NCBI RefSeq assembly: GCF_001956985.1
Contig: NZ_CP019082.1
Location: 5,208,001 to 5,272,000 of the forward strand
DNA length: 64,000 nt
Origin: Paludisphaera borealis
Lineage (GTDB): Bacteria > Planctomycetota > Planctomycetia > Isosphaerales > Isosphaeraceae
Direction of reading: 5' to 3'
Below the pieces are notes generated by a model. The model was not told where the DNA came from and did not search any database. It saw only the letters and a program-made list of their open reading frames with translations. A program made the position numbers and the translations under genes. Positions 18,601 to 27,293 of the stretch are shown in pieces (positions within the stretch are counted from its first letter, which is position 1; each line of letters starts with the position of its first letter).

Positions 18601-19279
18601 CGATCGGGGTCTCCGATCGCGCCTCGCTTGCGGAGTCCGCGACCGGGGTCGACTGGGGGTGGAACCGGCCGTGGTAAAGGTCCCGGGCCAGACCGCTCGA
18701 AAGCTCTTGGTCGGTCGGCGGATCGGCGGCGATGGGCTTGCGCCGCTGCCGACGGACTTCGCGGAGCACCAGGTCAAGCCCGAGCCCATCGATGAACTGC
18801 ATGGTGAAGAAATGGAGGCCGTCGTGCTCGCCGAGCCCGTACACGGGCACGATGTGGGCGTGCTGCAACCGCGCGGCGGCGAGGGCCTCGCGGCGGAACC
18901 GCTCAAGGCCGGTCGTGTCGCTGGGGTGCTGGAAGGTGATGGTTTTCAAGGCCACGTGGCGGCCCAACGATTCCTGGACCGCCTCGTACACGACTCCCAT
19001 GCCCCCCGACCCGACGGGGCGAATCAGGACGTAGTCGCCCAGCCGCTGGGGCATCCGAGCGAGCGCCGCGGATCGACCGGACGGAGGGCCGGCCTCGCTT
19101 TCGAGGCCCAGTTCCTCCATCGCCAGCATGGCCGGGATGAGCGAGCGGAGCCGCTCGGCGTGGTCGGGGTGCTCGCCGACGAATTGGGTCAACGACGGCC
19201 GTTCGCCCCCTCGATGTTTGTCGAGGAATTCGTCGATCAGGATCTCGAACGGGTCGAGGTCGGCGGACGGCTCGCTCAT
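15647..19279 (-). CDS. Ser/Thr protein kinase with C-terminal WD40 propellers
   Basis: 1210 residues. Kinase domain at about 82-410: Gly loop VGSGGMGVVYEA (89-100), VALK Lys 112, HRDIKPSN (267-274), DFG (287-289) and MAPERFSG. An insert of roughly 60 residues separates the N-lobe from the catalytic loop. One transmembrane helix follows at about 440-460 and then a coiled-coil region with repeated REIQELADAQ-type heptads. From about 585 to 1180 there are 14 WD40 repeats (FSPDGKT..TGG.DRTARLWDA pattern), enough for two seven-bladed propellers. The propellers should face the periplasm and sense or bind a ligand or partner. The upstream sigma-factor gene is separated by only 4 bases, so the two are co-transcribed. 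Confidence 0.95.
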   Translation of the reverse strand: MSEPSADLDPFEILIDEFLDKHRGGERPSLTQFVGEHPDHAERLRSLIPAMLAMEELGLESEAGPPSGRSAALARMPQRLGDYVLIRPVGSGGMGVVYEAVQESLGRHVALKTITFQHPSDTTGLERFRREALAAARLQHAHIVPVYGLGEHDGLHFFTMQFIDGLGLDLVLREVRRQRRKPIAADPPTDQELSSGLARDLYHGRFHPQSTPVADSASEARSETPIAPIVRTSPSPRIEARYFDSVAWLGVQVAEALEYAHRQGVLHRDIKPSNLLMDANGHVWVTDFGLAKIQDGDELTRTGDVVGTLRYMAPERFSGWSDPRSDVFALGATLYELLTFRPAFDEPDRVRLIDRLLNGSPTPPRHLDRRFPRDLETIVMKALANTPGERYATAGQLAEDLRRFVAGRPILARRSGRIERSWRWCRRNPAGAGAAVVVAAALATAATTSMIYAYEQGRAAREVQGLADALSNERESLREALAEQVRAAREIQELADAQTKVRESLHVSLAATQRLLARQDFDRGQAAFEKEEIAAGLLWTLESWRSARDAADLDWQHLALANVSAWSERFPRLKSLLSHEGPVDAAAFSPDGKTILTGGDDRTARFWDADTARPIGEPLQFPGAVQSVAISPNGETALISGSDGAARFWDVAARRPVGPPLTHKSGILCVAFSPDGKMVATSGADKTARLWNAWTGEPIGAPLASQRPVTAVAFDPGGAMIATVSRDATAQLWNTSDGGPIGGPLEHTTELLSVAFRPDGKILVTGGWGGRVRVWDTTTGQPINSEPNLHRGYVRGIAFSPDGKTYATASEDKTARLWDAATHRSIGPPLIHQGPVVAVAFRADSRALLTASSDHTVRVWDAESCRHRRPAMEKPLAGETVAFLRDGRTFLAAGAGPARIWDAASAGQVGGGMPSLGRVRSVAVSPDGKTLVVGGSPAQLWDAATRKPIGQPLWHPQGADVVAFSPDGKTVATGGADRTTRLWDAATGQPIGEPAVHPGSVDALTFQADGRALIVGLDAGAAQAWDVTTRKSLGPILQHPGAVSTVAVSPDGRSIVTGCEDGMARIWNAATGELLAPPLPHLAWVFAVAFSPDGKSVATGSRDRTARIWDAATGQPIGPAFRHAHDVWCVSFAPDGSSLLTGDIAGTARIFPIARELPDDLEQAAARVEVLTGVRLDAARRSIQSLDNATWRTARDQLRESGAPGFEIRH

Positions 19280-19283
19280 CGCG

Positions 19284-19919
19284 TCAACTCTCCGAGCCGT
19301 CGCCGGCGGGATTCATGATCTGCTTCAGCTTCTCGAGCGCGCGGAGATACCGCTTGCCGGCCGCGGCCTCGGAAATTCCGAGCACCGTCGCGATCTCGGC
19401 GCGGCTCAACTGCTCGAAATGCCGCAGCGCCAGCACCTCGCGATCGATCGGCGCCATGCCGTCGAGGGCGATGCGGAGCCGTTCCCTCGTCTCGGCGCGG
19501 ATCGCGGCTTCGCTGGGGCGGGCGCCGTGGTCCACGAAATGAGCGGCCAACGCGGCCGACGAGGCTTCGGGAAACGCGCCCGGACGGAACGACGCCTCCT
19601 GGTCGACGCCTCTCATCCGGACGCCCAGATGGCGGCGGTGCAACGTCACCACCTTCTGGCCCGTGAGGAATCGGAGCCACAGGAAGAAGGGCATCGTGGG
19701 AGAGCGCAGATAAGACGGCAGTCGCGTCGAGGCCTCCAGGTACGCCTCCTGGATCACATCCGATGGGTCGATCCGCTTTTTGAGCCTCGGATCGAGCCGC
19801 GCGGCGATCATCCGGCGGAGCCGGTCGCGATGCCGGACCAGAAGCTCCTCAAGCACCTGAGGATCGCCCTGGGCCGCCTGTTCGAGCAACTTGTTCGTCT
19901 CACTCGAATTGCAGGTCAT
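19284..19919 (-). CDS. ECF-type RNA polymerase sigma factor paired with kinase
   Basis: 211 residues from ATG 19919. Sigma2 region: ARLDPRLKKRIDPSDVIQEAYLEA. Sigma4 HTH: FEQLSRAEIATVLGISEAAAGKRYLRALEK. It directs RNA polymerase to its target promoters. Planctomycetes often encode ECF factors next to Ser/Thr kinases in place of a classical anti-sigma factor; here the stop lies 4 bases before the kinase ATG, indicating one operon and, by inference, control by phosphorylation. No anti-sigma gene is adjacent. The frame is open upstream to 20018, but that extension has no family resemblance. Confidence 0.9.
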   Translation of the reverse strand: MTCNSSETNKLLEQAAQGDPQVLEELLVRHRDRLRRMIAARLDPRLKKRIDPSDVIQEAYLEASTRLPSYLRSPTMPFFLWLRFLTGQKVVTLHRRHLGVRMRGVDQEASFRPGAFPEASSAALAAHFVDHGARPSEAAIRAETRERLRIALDGMAPIDREVLALRHFEQLSRAEIATVLGISEAAAGKRYLRALEKLKQIMNPAGDGSES

Positions 19920-20159
19920 GGATGTTTCCACCAGGGTTTCAAGACCGCATCCCCCTCGCGCGCGAACCCCTAACAAGCATGAAACCGCGCAAACGCCCCC
20001 GCGCGGGACATCGATCACGAAAATTATGAGCCGAATCCGGGGCGGACCGGGGCCGCTCGGGCACCATCTCCGATCGAATTGTCCCGTCGGCGACGATTCG
20101 CGCGGTTCAAGGAAGTAAGGTGCGGTCTGAATCCCAGCGGTCTTGTGGAATCATTCGCC

Positions 20160-20753
20160 ATGCTCCAATCATACAACGGCCGTGAGATGGAATCATGGAC
20201 CCGCCAGACGGCTTTCCCCGGGACGGGACGCATTGTCCTGGTCCAGGGCGCGGCGACCGCCCTGATCGTCCTCCTCGTCGCGGCGATGACGTGGGCGGCC
20301 TGGTTGAGCGCCGATTCGACTCGACCCGATGAAGGGGGGGCGACCTACGAGTATCCCGGCGCGGGCATGATCGTCCGTTCCGAGACGCTGCACCTCTGGC
20401 TGCCCGATACGCTCGGTGAGTTGGCGAGTCCTCAGGTCCAGCGCGAGGTCATGCGGGATTTCGAGGGCTTTCGACGATTCCTCGAGCACCGAGGCCAGCA
20501 GAGGATCCGCATCGCGGTGACCTACCGAGCTTATCAGGTCAACGGCGGCTGGACTGACATCACGCTCGTCCGTCGCCCCTACGACGAGCTGAGCTATTTT
20601 CAGGAGCTCTCGGCCATCCTGGCCGGCGCCGGCGGAGAGCCCGACCACAACGCCGCGGACCGCCTTGGCGCTTTGGTTCAACTCGTCCCCGAAGAACTGC
20701 TGAGTCGCGAGCCGTCGGCGATGGGCGCCGGGATGCGACGGATCGTCGATTAG
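20160..20753 (+). CDS. Unrecognised single-pass membrane protein
   Basis: 197 residues from ATG 20160; ATG 20187 is the alternative start. One hydrophobic helix at about 22-45 (LVQGAATALIVLLVAAMTWAAWL). A soluble part of ~150 residues follows, with no cysteine, moderately acidic and with mixed helix (EVMRDFEGFRRFLEHRGQ) and strand (RIRIAVTYRAYQVNGG) character. I do not recognise the family. It is divergent from the ECF-kinase operon and convergent with the acyltransferase, ending 7 bases before the latter's stop. It may be membrane-tethered in the periplasm. Confidence 0.55.
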   Translation: MLQSYNGREMESWTRQTAFPGTGRIVLVQGAATALIVLLVAAMTWAAWLSADSTRPDEGGATYEYPGAGMIVRSETLHLWLPDTLGELASPQVQREVMRDFEGFRRFLEHRGQQRIRIAVTYRAYQVNGGWTDITLVRRPYDELSYFQELSAILAGAGGEPDHNAADRLGALVQLVPEELLSREPSAMGAGMRRIVD

Positions 20754-20760
20754 CCCGACC

Positions 20761-22011
20761 TCAGTCCACGGCCGCCGTCGTGGCGAAAGGCCGTTCGCGA
20801 CTCGCCGATTCGCCGCCGATCACCGGCGTCGACCTCTTCCGCAGCCGTCGCAAGAGTGGGCGCTGGACGAATTCGGACCAGGTCAGGGCGGCGGCGAGAG
20901 TGACGATCACGAGAGCCGCGAGCTGGCCCGTCGTGCCGGTCGATCCTCGGAAGACGGCCAACGCGAACCCGAGACCGACCGGCATCTGCAACGCGAACAG
21001 GCCGAAGCCGGCGTCGGCCAGGCGGTCTTGCCAGGAGCCGGAAAGCTGGCGGCTGAGGAACCCCTTCCCGGCGGCGAGGTCGGCCAGGACGACGAGCGTC
21101 AGCGGAGCCAGGAGGCCGTGACGGAGCAAGACGTACGGCACGGGCGCGAAGGCCAGAATTCCGAGGATCGCCGCCGCCGCCAGGTCGCCGCGCGCGATTC
21201 CCGACTTCGGCCCGTCTGCCGGTTCGTTCGTCCTCAGAACGACGAGCCGGCCGAGGACCACGCCGGCCAGGAACTGGGGGAGCCAGACGAGCGGATCGAA
21301 ACGAAGGACGTTGAGCCAGAACCCGCCGAGCGTGATGGCCGTGGCGTTCCAGGCGTCGCCGTAAGGGTCGACGATCATGTACGCGCACGCCGGGGCGATC
21401 GAAGCGGCGAGCAACCCGCCGAGCATCCTGCGCAGCGCCGGAGCTTCGAAGCCCGCGATCCATCGACTGAAGCCCGGGAACACGAGATAGAGCGGCACGA
21501 AAGCCGAAAGCGCCCACGCCGGGGCGTTCCAGGCGATCGCGTACGACGGGAACCACGACTGGATCAAGGTCAGGTTCGTGGCGACCATCGCCGCCATGTC
21601 GCCCGGGGTCGTCGGCTTCGCCGTGATCGGCAACAACGCAGGAGCCGGTGCCAGCAGGATCAGCGAAAGCAGATAAAGCGGATACAACCGGAACACCCGC
21701 CCGACCCAGAATGCGCGGTCGGAAACCTTGGGCCGGCCGTCGGGACGAAGATACGCATAAGCCAGCAGAAACCCCGATAGCTGGAAGAACACCCCCGTCG
21801 AGATGAAACCTTGACTCAGAATCCGCGACACCGGCGTCGGCAGCCGATCCAGGATTTCAAACGTCATCAGCCCGGCGCGATGCGCCTGCATGATGTGGAA
21901 AACGTAGATGTGCAAGCAGGCGACGAGCCTCAGCCCCGAGATCGCCGTGAGCCGCGGGCGCGAGGTCGAGGTTGAACCGGGCCGGGCGTCGGGAACGAAG
22001 TGCGTTTTCAT
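20761..22011 (-). CDS. Acyltransferase 3 family membrane protein
   Basis: 416 residues from ATG 22011; the frame extends to 22083 without family support. About ten hydrophobic helices. The N-terminal GLRLVACLHIYVFHIMQAH carries the conserved His of the acyltransferase-3 (OafA/YrhL) family, and the RVFRLYPLYLLSLI segment is the characteristic R-x10-x-Y-P motif. FFQLSGFLLAYAY also matches. Such proteins transfer acetyl or other acyl groups onto sugars of surface polymers, peptidoglycan or lipids. No glycan biosynthesis genes are adjacent, so the acceptor is not predictable. Confidence 0.88.
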   Translation of the reverse strand: MKTHFVPDARPGSTSTSRPRLTAISGLRLVACLHIYVFHIMQAHRAGLMTFEILDRLPTPVSRILSQGFISTGVFFQLSGFLLAYAYLRPDGRPKVSDRAFWVGRVFRLYPLYLLSLILLAPAPALLPITAKPTTPGDMAAMVATNLTLIQSWFPSYAIAWNAPAWALSAFVPLYLVFPGFSRWIAGFEAPALRRMLGGLLAASIAPACAYMIVDPYGDAWNATAITLGGFWLNVLRFDPLVWLPQFLAGVVLGRLVVLRTNEPADGPKSGIARGDLAAAAILGILAFAPVPYVLLRHGLLAPLTLVVLADLAAGKGFLSRQLSGSWQDRLADAGFGLFALQMPVGLGFALAVFRGSTGTTGQLAALVIVTLAAALTWSEFVQRPLLRRLRKRSTPVIGGESASRERPFATTAAVD

Positions 22012-22383
22012 GAAACCAAGCGGCCTTGTCAGGTCAGCACGAGTGCAGCCCCGCGCGGCGGGGAACCGGAAGCCGGCGAGCACGCGTCCCGCGACGCCGA
22101 CGCTCTATTGATTCCGTCGCCGCCGGGAAGGGTCAAGGGCAATGTTACGTGAGTCGATCGATTTGGTGTGGTATCAAGCTGCGCCGGTCGTCGCGGCGAG
22201 GGAGCGTCGGAAGGCCGGGGAGGGGGGAATGAGATCTTTCAGCGAGCCACTAGGATCGACGGAAGGAGTGTTATAGAATACCTCGACGTCCTCTTGCAGG
22301 ATTCGGTCGTAACTGTACGTGACAGGATCGGTTCGGGCGCGGCTCGCGGGGTTCCTCCGACGGCGTCCCGAGAGGGGCTCTGC
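22012..22383. other. Divergent intergenic region before hisF
   Basis: About 370 bases between the acyltransferase start and hisF. It should hold promoters for both. I saw no clear consensus, repeat or further gene. Confidence 0.35.
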
Positions 22384-23175
22384 ATGCTGTCGAAGCGGAT
22401 CATCCCGTGCCTGGACGTGAACCAGGGCCGCGTGGTCAAGGGGACGAACTTCCTCAACCTGCGCGACGCGGGCGACCCGGTCGAGGTCGCGCGGCGGTAC
22501 GACGCCGAGGGGGCCGACGAGTTGGTCTTCCTGGACATCACGGCGAGCCACGAGGAACGCGAGATCCTCATGGACGTGGTGCGTCGGACGTCGGAGGTCT
22601 GCTTCATGCCACTGACGGTGGGAGGCGGGATCAGGACCCTGGACGACGTCCGGGCGCTTTTGAAGGCGGGCGCCGACAAGGTTTCGATCAATTCGGCGGC
22701 GGTGCGCAACCCCGACCTGATCCACCGGGCGGCGCGACGGTTCGGCAGCCAGTGCATCGTGGTGAACATCGATCCCAAGCGGGTGCGGCGCGACGGCCGC
22801 GAGGTCTGGGAGGTGCACATCAACGGCGGCCGGATCGCGACGGGCCTGGAGGCGGTCGCCTGGGCGGTCGAGGTCGAGCGGCTGGGCGCCGGCGAGATCG
22901 TCCTGACCAGCATGGACGCCGACGGCACCAAGAACGGTTATGATCTGGAGATGACCCGCGCGGTGGTTGACGCCGTCGAGGTGCCGGTGGTGGCGTCGGG
23001 CGGAGCGGGGAGCCCCGAGCACCTGCGGGCCGTTCTGGCCGAGGCCGGCGCGAGCGCGGCACTGGCGGCGAGCATCTTCCACTATCGCGAGTATTCGATC
23101 CCGGAGACCAAAGACTATCTGGCCGCCCGCGGCGTCGCGGTCCGGCGGCCCCGACCCGCCTCGGCGGCGGGCTGA
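22384..23175 (+). CDS. hisF: Imidazole glycerol phosphate synthase cyclase subunit HisF
   Basis: 263 residues from ATG 22384; a frame open from 22168 adds nothing homologous. TIM-barrel cyclase of histidine biosynthesis. It takes ammonia from the HisH glutaminase and turns PRFAR into IGP plus AICAR. Catalytic Asp in [15 protein letters not shown] and in the IVVNIDPKR strand; phosphate-binding GGGIRTLDD and [11 protein letters not shown] are intact. Slightly longer at the C-terminus than usual (an extra [13 protein letters not shown] tail). No other his gene is nearby; HisH must be encoded elsewhere. Confidence 0.97.
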   Translation: MLSKRIIPCLDVNQGRVVKGTNFLNLRDAGDPVEVARRYDAEGADELVFLDITASHEEREILMDVVRRTSEVCFMPLTVGGGIRTLDDVRALLKAGADKVSINSAAVRNPDLIHRAARRFGSQCIVVNIDPKRVRRDGREVWEVHINGGRIATGLEAVAWAVEVERLGAGEIVLTSMDADGTKNGYDLEMTRAVVDAVEVPVVASGGAGSPEHLRAVLAEAGASAALAASIFHYREYSIPETKDYLAARGVAVRRPRPASAAG

Positions 23176-23326
23176 CGACGGACGGTCCGAGGCCGCGACG
23201 ACCTGGCTTTCGTTCCGCCGTTGAAGTCCGCGAACCGCCCGACGCCCGGCGGAAAAACCCACTGGAACAGACCTCGCCGCGATCCATCCTCAACGATCAT
23301 TTTCGCATCCCGAGGAGAGCCTGCCG

Positions 23327-24493
23327 ATGTCGACCGCCACTGACTCCAGCGCCATTGAACCCAACGTCGAGGTCGCCCCCACCGAGCCCGAGGCGAACAA
23401 GCTGTTCCGGATGTGCATCAAGTACAAGGGCTCGGACCTGCACCTGAAGGTCGGGATGCCGCCGTCGATGCGGCTCGCGGGCGTCCTGCGGCAAATGCAG
23501 CTCCCGCCGCTGACGGCGTCGGACATGGAACGGCTGATGTACCCCCTGCTCACCCCTCGCCAGCGGGGGATTCTCGACGAGGAAGGGGGCGCCGACTTCG
23601 CCCACATCATCTACGACGGCGACACCGAGACCCGGTTCCGCGTCAACCTGTTCAAGCAGCGCGGTCGGCTCAGCCTGGTGGCCCGCCGGGTCAACAACAA
23701 GATCCCGACGTTCGAAGACCTCCACCTGCCGGCGGTCCTGGCCGAGATCACCCAGTACGACCAGGGGATCATCATCCTGGCCGGCGTGACCGGGTCGGGC
23801 AAGAGCACGACGATCGCCTCGATGCTCCAGTACGTCAACCAGCGCGAGCGGATGCACATCGTGACGATCGAGGACCCGATCGAGTACACGTTCAAGGACG
23901 ACAAGTCGATCATCAACCAGCGCGAGATCGGCATCGACGTCCTCAACTGGGACATCGCGCTGAAGCACGCGGTGCGGCAGGACCCGGACATCATCCTGGT
24001 GGGCGAGATGCGCGACAGGGAGACGTTCAGCGCGGCCATGCACGCGGCCGAGACGGGGCACCTCGTGTTCGGCACGATCCACGCCGGCACGGCGCCCTCG
24101 ACGATCAGCCGTCTGCTCGACTTGTTTCCGCGCGAGATGCACGCGCCGCTCCGCCAGTCGCTGGCGTTCAACCTCAAGGCGGTCGTCGCCCAGAAGCTGT
24201 TGCCGACCACCAAGGAATGGGCCGACAAGGGAGTCGGGCGGGTGCCGACCAACGAGATCATGCGGATCAATCCGACGGTCAAGAAGCTGATCCTCAGCGA
24301 AGAGGACACCAAGCTCGGCGATGCGATCCGGATCGGCAAGGACGAGGGAATGCTCGACTTCACCGAGAGCCTGCGGCTGCTGGTCGTGGGTGAAAAGATC
24401 GAGCGCGCGACCGCCTTCGAAGTGGCTCCGAGCCCCGAGGCTTTGAAAATGGCGCTCAAGGGGATTACGATCAACCAACCTGGTATTCTCTAA
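23327..24493 (+). CDS. pilT: Type IV pilus retraction ATPase PilT-like
   Basis: 388 residues. PilT/VirB11 secretion ATPase: N-terminal domain LFRMCIKYKGSDLHLKVG, Walker A AGVTGSGKSTT, Asp box VTIEDPIEYTF, Walker B LVGEMRDRET and His box GTIHAGTAPSTISRLLDLFP. It powers pilus retraction or a related pseudopilus motor in the cytoplasm. There is no zinc tetracysteine, consistent with PilT rather than PilB. Downstream, after ~215 bases, follows a PilB/GspE-type ATPase, so the two opposing motors are encoded together. The GAGGAGAG upstream is a good ribosome binding site. Confidence 0.93.
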   Translation: MSTATDSSAIEPNVEVAPTEPEANKLFRMCIKYKGSDLHLKVGMPPSMRLAGVLRQMQLPPLTASDMERLMYPLLTPRQRGILDEEGGADFAHIIYDGDTETRFRVNLFKQRGRLSLVARRVNNKIPTFEDLHLPAVLAEITQYDQGIIILAGVTGSGKSTTIASMLQYVNQRERMHIVTIEDPIEYTFKDDKSIINQREIGIDVLNWDIALKHAVRQDPDIILVGEMRDRETFSAAMHAAETGHLVFGTIHAGTAPSTISRLLDLFPREMHAPLRQSLAFNLKAVVAQKLLPTTKEWADKGVGRVPTNEIMRINPTVKKLILSEEDTKLGDAIRIGKDEGMLDFTESLRLLVVGEKIERATAFEVAPSPEALKMALKGITINQPGIL

Positions 24494-24708
24494 GGGGCAC
24501 GGCGTATCGATCCGAGGGCGTTCCGGCGGCCCCCCATCGCCGGGACGGCCGCGCGTGGCCTGGGGCGTCGCCAAGTGAGCGTCGTCCGGGGCTCGTTCCC
24601 CGATCTCGGCGAAGTCGGCCGAGTGGGGCGCCGGTCCGGTCGCGGCCTCCCACACCCGGGGGCCGATTCGTGTTTGGCCTGGGACATCGCACGCAAGAAA
24701 GGTCTTCA

Positions 24709-26478
24709 ATGATTCGTCCGTTTCCGGTGCTCGCGACGTTCCTGATCGTGACGCTCGGCGTCGTTGCGGGGGCCGATGCGGCCGACGTCTTGACTCCGCT
24801 GTTCGCCCAGGCTCCCGCTGGCGATCCCGCTCCCTTCGTTTCCCCGCGCGGGCCGGGGTTCTACCTCAACCTGTTCAAGTTCATCCCGGTGGTCTTGATC
24901 TACCTGCTGTGGACCTGGACGACCGACTGGGTCGAGCACGACACCAAGAGGCTCAACAACCTCAAGTTCGCCACCTGGAACTGCGTGATCTTCTTCTCGG
25001 GCGTGCTCGGCATCGTGATGCTCTTCGCGATCCCGATCTATCCGGTCGGGCTGACGCTCCTGCTGCTGGCCTACCTCATTCCGATCCTGACGTACGTCTT
25101 CGTCCGCAACCAGACGGTCGCCGACGATCAGAAGGTGCTCACGCCTTACCACTTCGGCGAGGTAGCCAACAACATCCTGGCCTCGATGGGCACGCGGCCG
25201 TTGTTCAATCGCGACGTCACGACCATGGACCGCGCCGGCCCGCCGATCACGTTCGTGGGCAAGAGCGCCGGGATGGCCAAGGAAGACCCCAGCCGGGTCC
25301 GCCAGGCGGAGGAGTCGCGGTCGTTCATGGCGGCCAAGGAGCTGGTCTACGACGCCGTCTTGCGGCGAGCCTCCGACATCCACCTTGAGCCGACCTCCGA
25401 GCAGCTCTCGGTCCGCTACCGGATCGACGGCATCCTTCACGCCGCCGAGCCGTTCGACCGGCCGACGGGCGACGCGGTGGTCAACCTGATCAAGGTGCTC
25501 TGCGCGATGGACATCTCGGAGAAGCGCAAGCCTCAGGACGGCTCGTTCGGCGCCAAGCTCCAGAACCGCGACCTCGATTTCCGGGTCAGCACCTCGGGGT
25601 CGAAGGCCGGCGAGAAGTTGGTCATGCGAATCCTCGACAACACGTCGGCCGTGACCAAGATGGAAGACCTGGGCATGCGTCCCAAGCTGGTCGAGCAGGC
25701 GCGCAGCCTGGTGACCCAGCCCCACGGCATGTTCCTCTGCTGCGGCCCGACCGGGTCGGGCAAGTCGACCACGCTCTACGCCGCGTTGCGGGAGATCGAC
25801 CGCTATCAGCGGAACATTATCACCGTCGAAGACCCGATCGAGTACCAGCTCGACAACGTCACCCAGATGGAGATCAACACCAAATCGGGCCAGACGTTCG
25901 CCACCAGCCTGCGGTCGATCTTGCGGCAAGACCCCGACGTCATCATGATCGGCGAAATCCGCGACCAGGAGACGGCGACGATCGCCTGCCAGGCGGCCAA
26001 CACCGGCCACATGGTCTTCTCGACCGTCCACTCCAACGACGCGGTCACCGCCTTGTTCCGGCTGCTCGACCTCGGCGTCGAGCCGTTCATGATCGCCTCG
26101 GCTCTCACCGCGGTTCTCGGCCAGCGGCTCGTCCGGCTCCTCTGCGAAGGCTGCAAGGAGCCCTACAAGCCCAAGCCCGAGTTCCTCAAGAAGGCCAATC
26201 TGCCCGCCGACAAGGTCGACGTCTTCTACCGACGGCCGGAGAACCCCGAGCAGGTCTGCCCCCAGTGCGGCGGCACCGGCTACTTCGGACGGGCCGGCAT
26301 CTTCGAGCTGCTGGTCATCACCGAGCCGATCCGCGACATGCTCCGCGAGAACCCGTCGCTGACCAAGATCAAGGCCGAGGCCCGCAAGAGCGGCATGATC
26401 TACCTCCAGGAAGACGGCCTCCGCCAGGTCATCCAGGGGCGGACTTCGATCGAGGAACTGCTCCGCGTCGTCAAATAA
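24709..26478 (+). CDS. GspE/PilB-type assembly ATPase with membrane N-terminus
   Basis: 589 residues from ATG 24709 (AAAGG upstream). The C-terminal two thirds are a PilB/GspE ATPase: RRASDIHLEPT, Walker A GPTGSGKSTT, Asp box VEDPIEYQLD, Walker B MIGEIRDQET, His box STVHSNDAVTALFRLLDLG and a zinc tetracysteine (CEGC...CPQC). The N-terminal ~150 residues replace the usual T2SSE_N domain with a signal-like segment (FLIVTLGVVAGADA) and three membrane helices, placing the ATPase at the inner face of the membrane. It extends pili or pseudopili; DUF1559 proteins are possible clients (inference). Confidence 0.93.
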   Translation: MIRPFPVLATFLIVTLGVVAGADAADVLTPLFAQAPAGDPAPFVSPRGPGFYLNLFKFIPVVLIYLLWTWTTDWVEHDTKRLNNLKFATWNCVIFFSGVLGIVMLFAIPIYPVGLTLLLLAYLIPILTYVFVRNQTVADDQKVLTPYHFGEVANNILASMGTRPLFNRDVTTMDRAGPPITFVGKSAGMAKEDPSRVRQAEESRSFMAAKELVYDAVLRRASDIHLEPTSEQLSVRYRIDGILHAAEPFDRPTGDAVVNLIKVLCAMDISEKRKPQDGSFGAKLQNRDLDFRVSTSGSKAGEKLVMRILDNTSAVTKMEDLGMRPKLVEQARSLVTQPHGMFLCCGPTGSGKSTTLYAALREIDRYQRNIITVEDPIEYQLDNVTQMEINTKSGQTFATSLRSILRQDPDVIMIGEIRDQETATIACQAANTGHMVFSTVHSNDAVTALFRLLDLGVEPFMIASALTAVLGQRLVRLLCEGCKEPYKPKPEFLKKANLPADKVDVFYRRPENPEQVCPQCGGTGYFGRAGIFELLVITEPIRDMLRENPSLTKIKAEARKSGMIYLQEDGLRQVIQGRTSIEELLRVVK

Positions 26479-26537
26479 CCGACGTCCCACGGCTGAAACG
26501 GTTCGTCATCCCCCAACCGTAGAACGAGATCCTTCCT

Positions 26538-27269
26538 ATGTCCGTGCCACCAGCAGTCGTCGACCTGATCTTCGCGGCGTTGATCTTGTTCATGACCTAC
26601 GTCGTTTCCAGCGAAGGCGCCTGGGGCGCGGCGCTCATGTTCTTCAACGTCGTCTTCGCCGGCATGATCGCGTTCAACTTCTACGAGCCGCTCGCCCAGT
26701 TGATCGATTCCACCGGCATCGGTTGGGGCTTCTCCGACACCCTCAGCATGATGCTGATCTTCTGCGTCTCGCTCTTGCTCCTGCGAATGATCACCGAGAC
26801 CATCGCGCCGGCTCAGGTCCGCTTCCCGGCGGCCGTCTTCCACGTCACCCGGCTCATCTTCGCGCTGGGAACGGTGCTCGTCACGTTCTCGATCATCCTC
26901 CTGTCGTTCCACGCCGCGCCGATCCACAAGCAGATGTTCGGTTACATCACCTACGACCGCCGGCCGCCGTTCGGCCTGGGCCTCGACCACCACTGGCTGG
27001 GCTTCTTCCAGCACACGACCGGCGACATCTTCGCCCGCTACGGAGTCGGCGCGCGCGACCCCTACCGCTCGTACGGCAAGACCGCCGGCAATCAGCTCGT
27101 CCCGGTCCAGATCTTCGATCCCCGGGGCCGCTGGCTGCTCGACCGCCAGGAAGCCCGTCCATACGGTGAAGGGGCGATCCTCCGCGAAGAGGCGGGAACC
27201 GCCGCCGCCGCGCCCGGCGCGGGAGCCGCCGGCGGGCCGCCGGGCCGACCGCCGGGCGCGCCGAACTGA
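26538..27269 (+). CDS. CvpA-like membrane protein
   Basis: 243 residues with four hydrophobic segments in the first ~130, arranged like CvpA / colicin V production family proteins (VDLIFAALILFMTYV, AALMFFNVVFAGMIAFNFYEPLA, LSMMLIFCVSLLLLRMITE, LIFALGTVLVTFSIILLSF). A ~110-residue soluble tail ends in a Gly/Pro/Ala-rich stretch (GAGAAGGPPGRPPGAPN). CvpA relatives are inner-membrane proteins of uncertain role. It lies 60 bases after the PilB-like gene on the same strand, so it is probably in the same transcript. Family assignment is moderate. Confidence 0.6.
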   Translation: MSVPPAVVDLIFAALILFMTYVVSSEGAWGAALMFFNVVFAGMIAFNFYEPLAQLIDSTGIGWGFSDTLSMMLIFCVSLLLLRMITETIAPAQVRFPAAVFHVTRLIFALGTVLVTFSIILLSFHAAPIHKQMFGYITYDRRPPFGLGLDHHWLGFFQHTTGDIFARYGVGARDPYRSYGKTAGNQLVPVQIFDPRGRWLLDRQEARPYGEGAILREEAGTAAAAPGAGAAGGPPGRPPGAPN

Positions 27270-27293
27270 GCCGGTCCAGGCGGGATCGAATGG

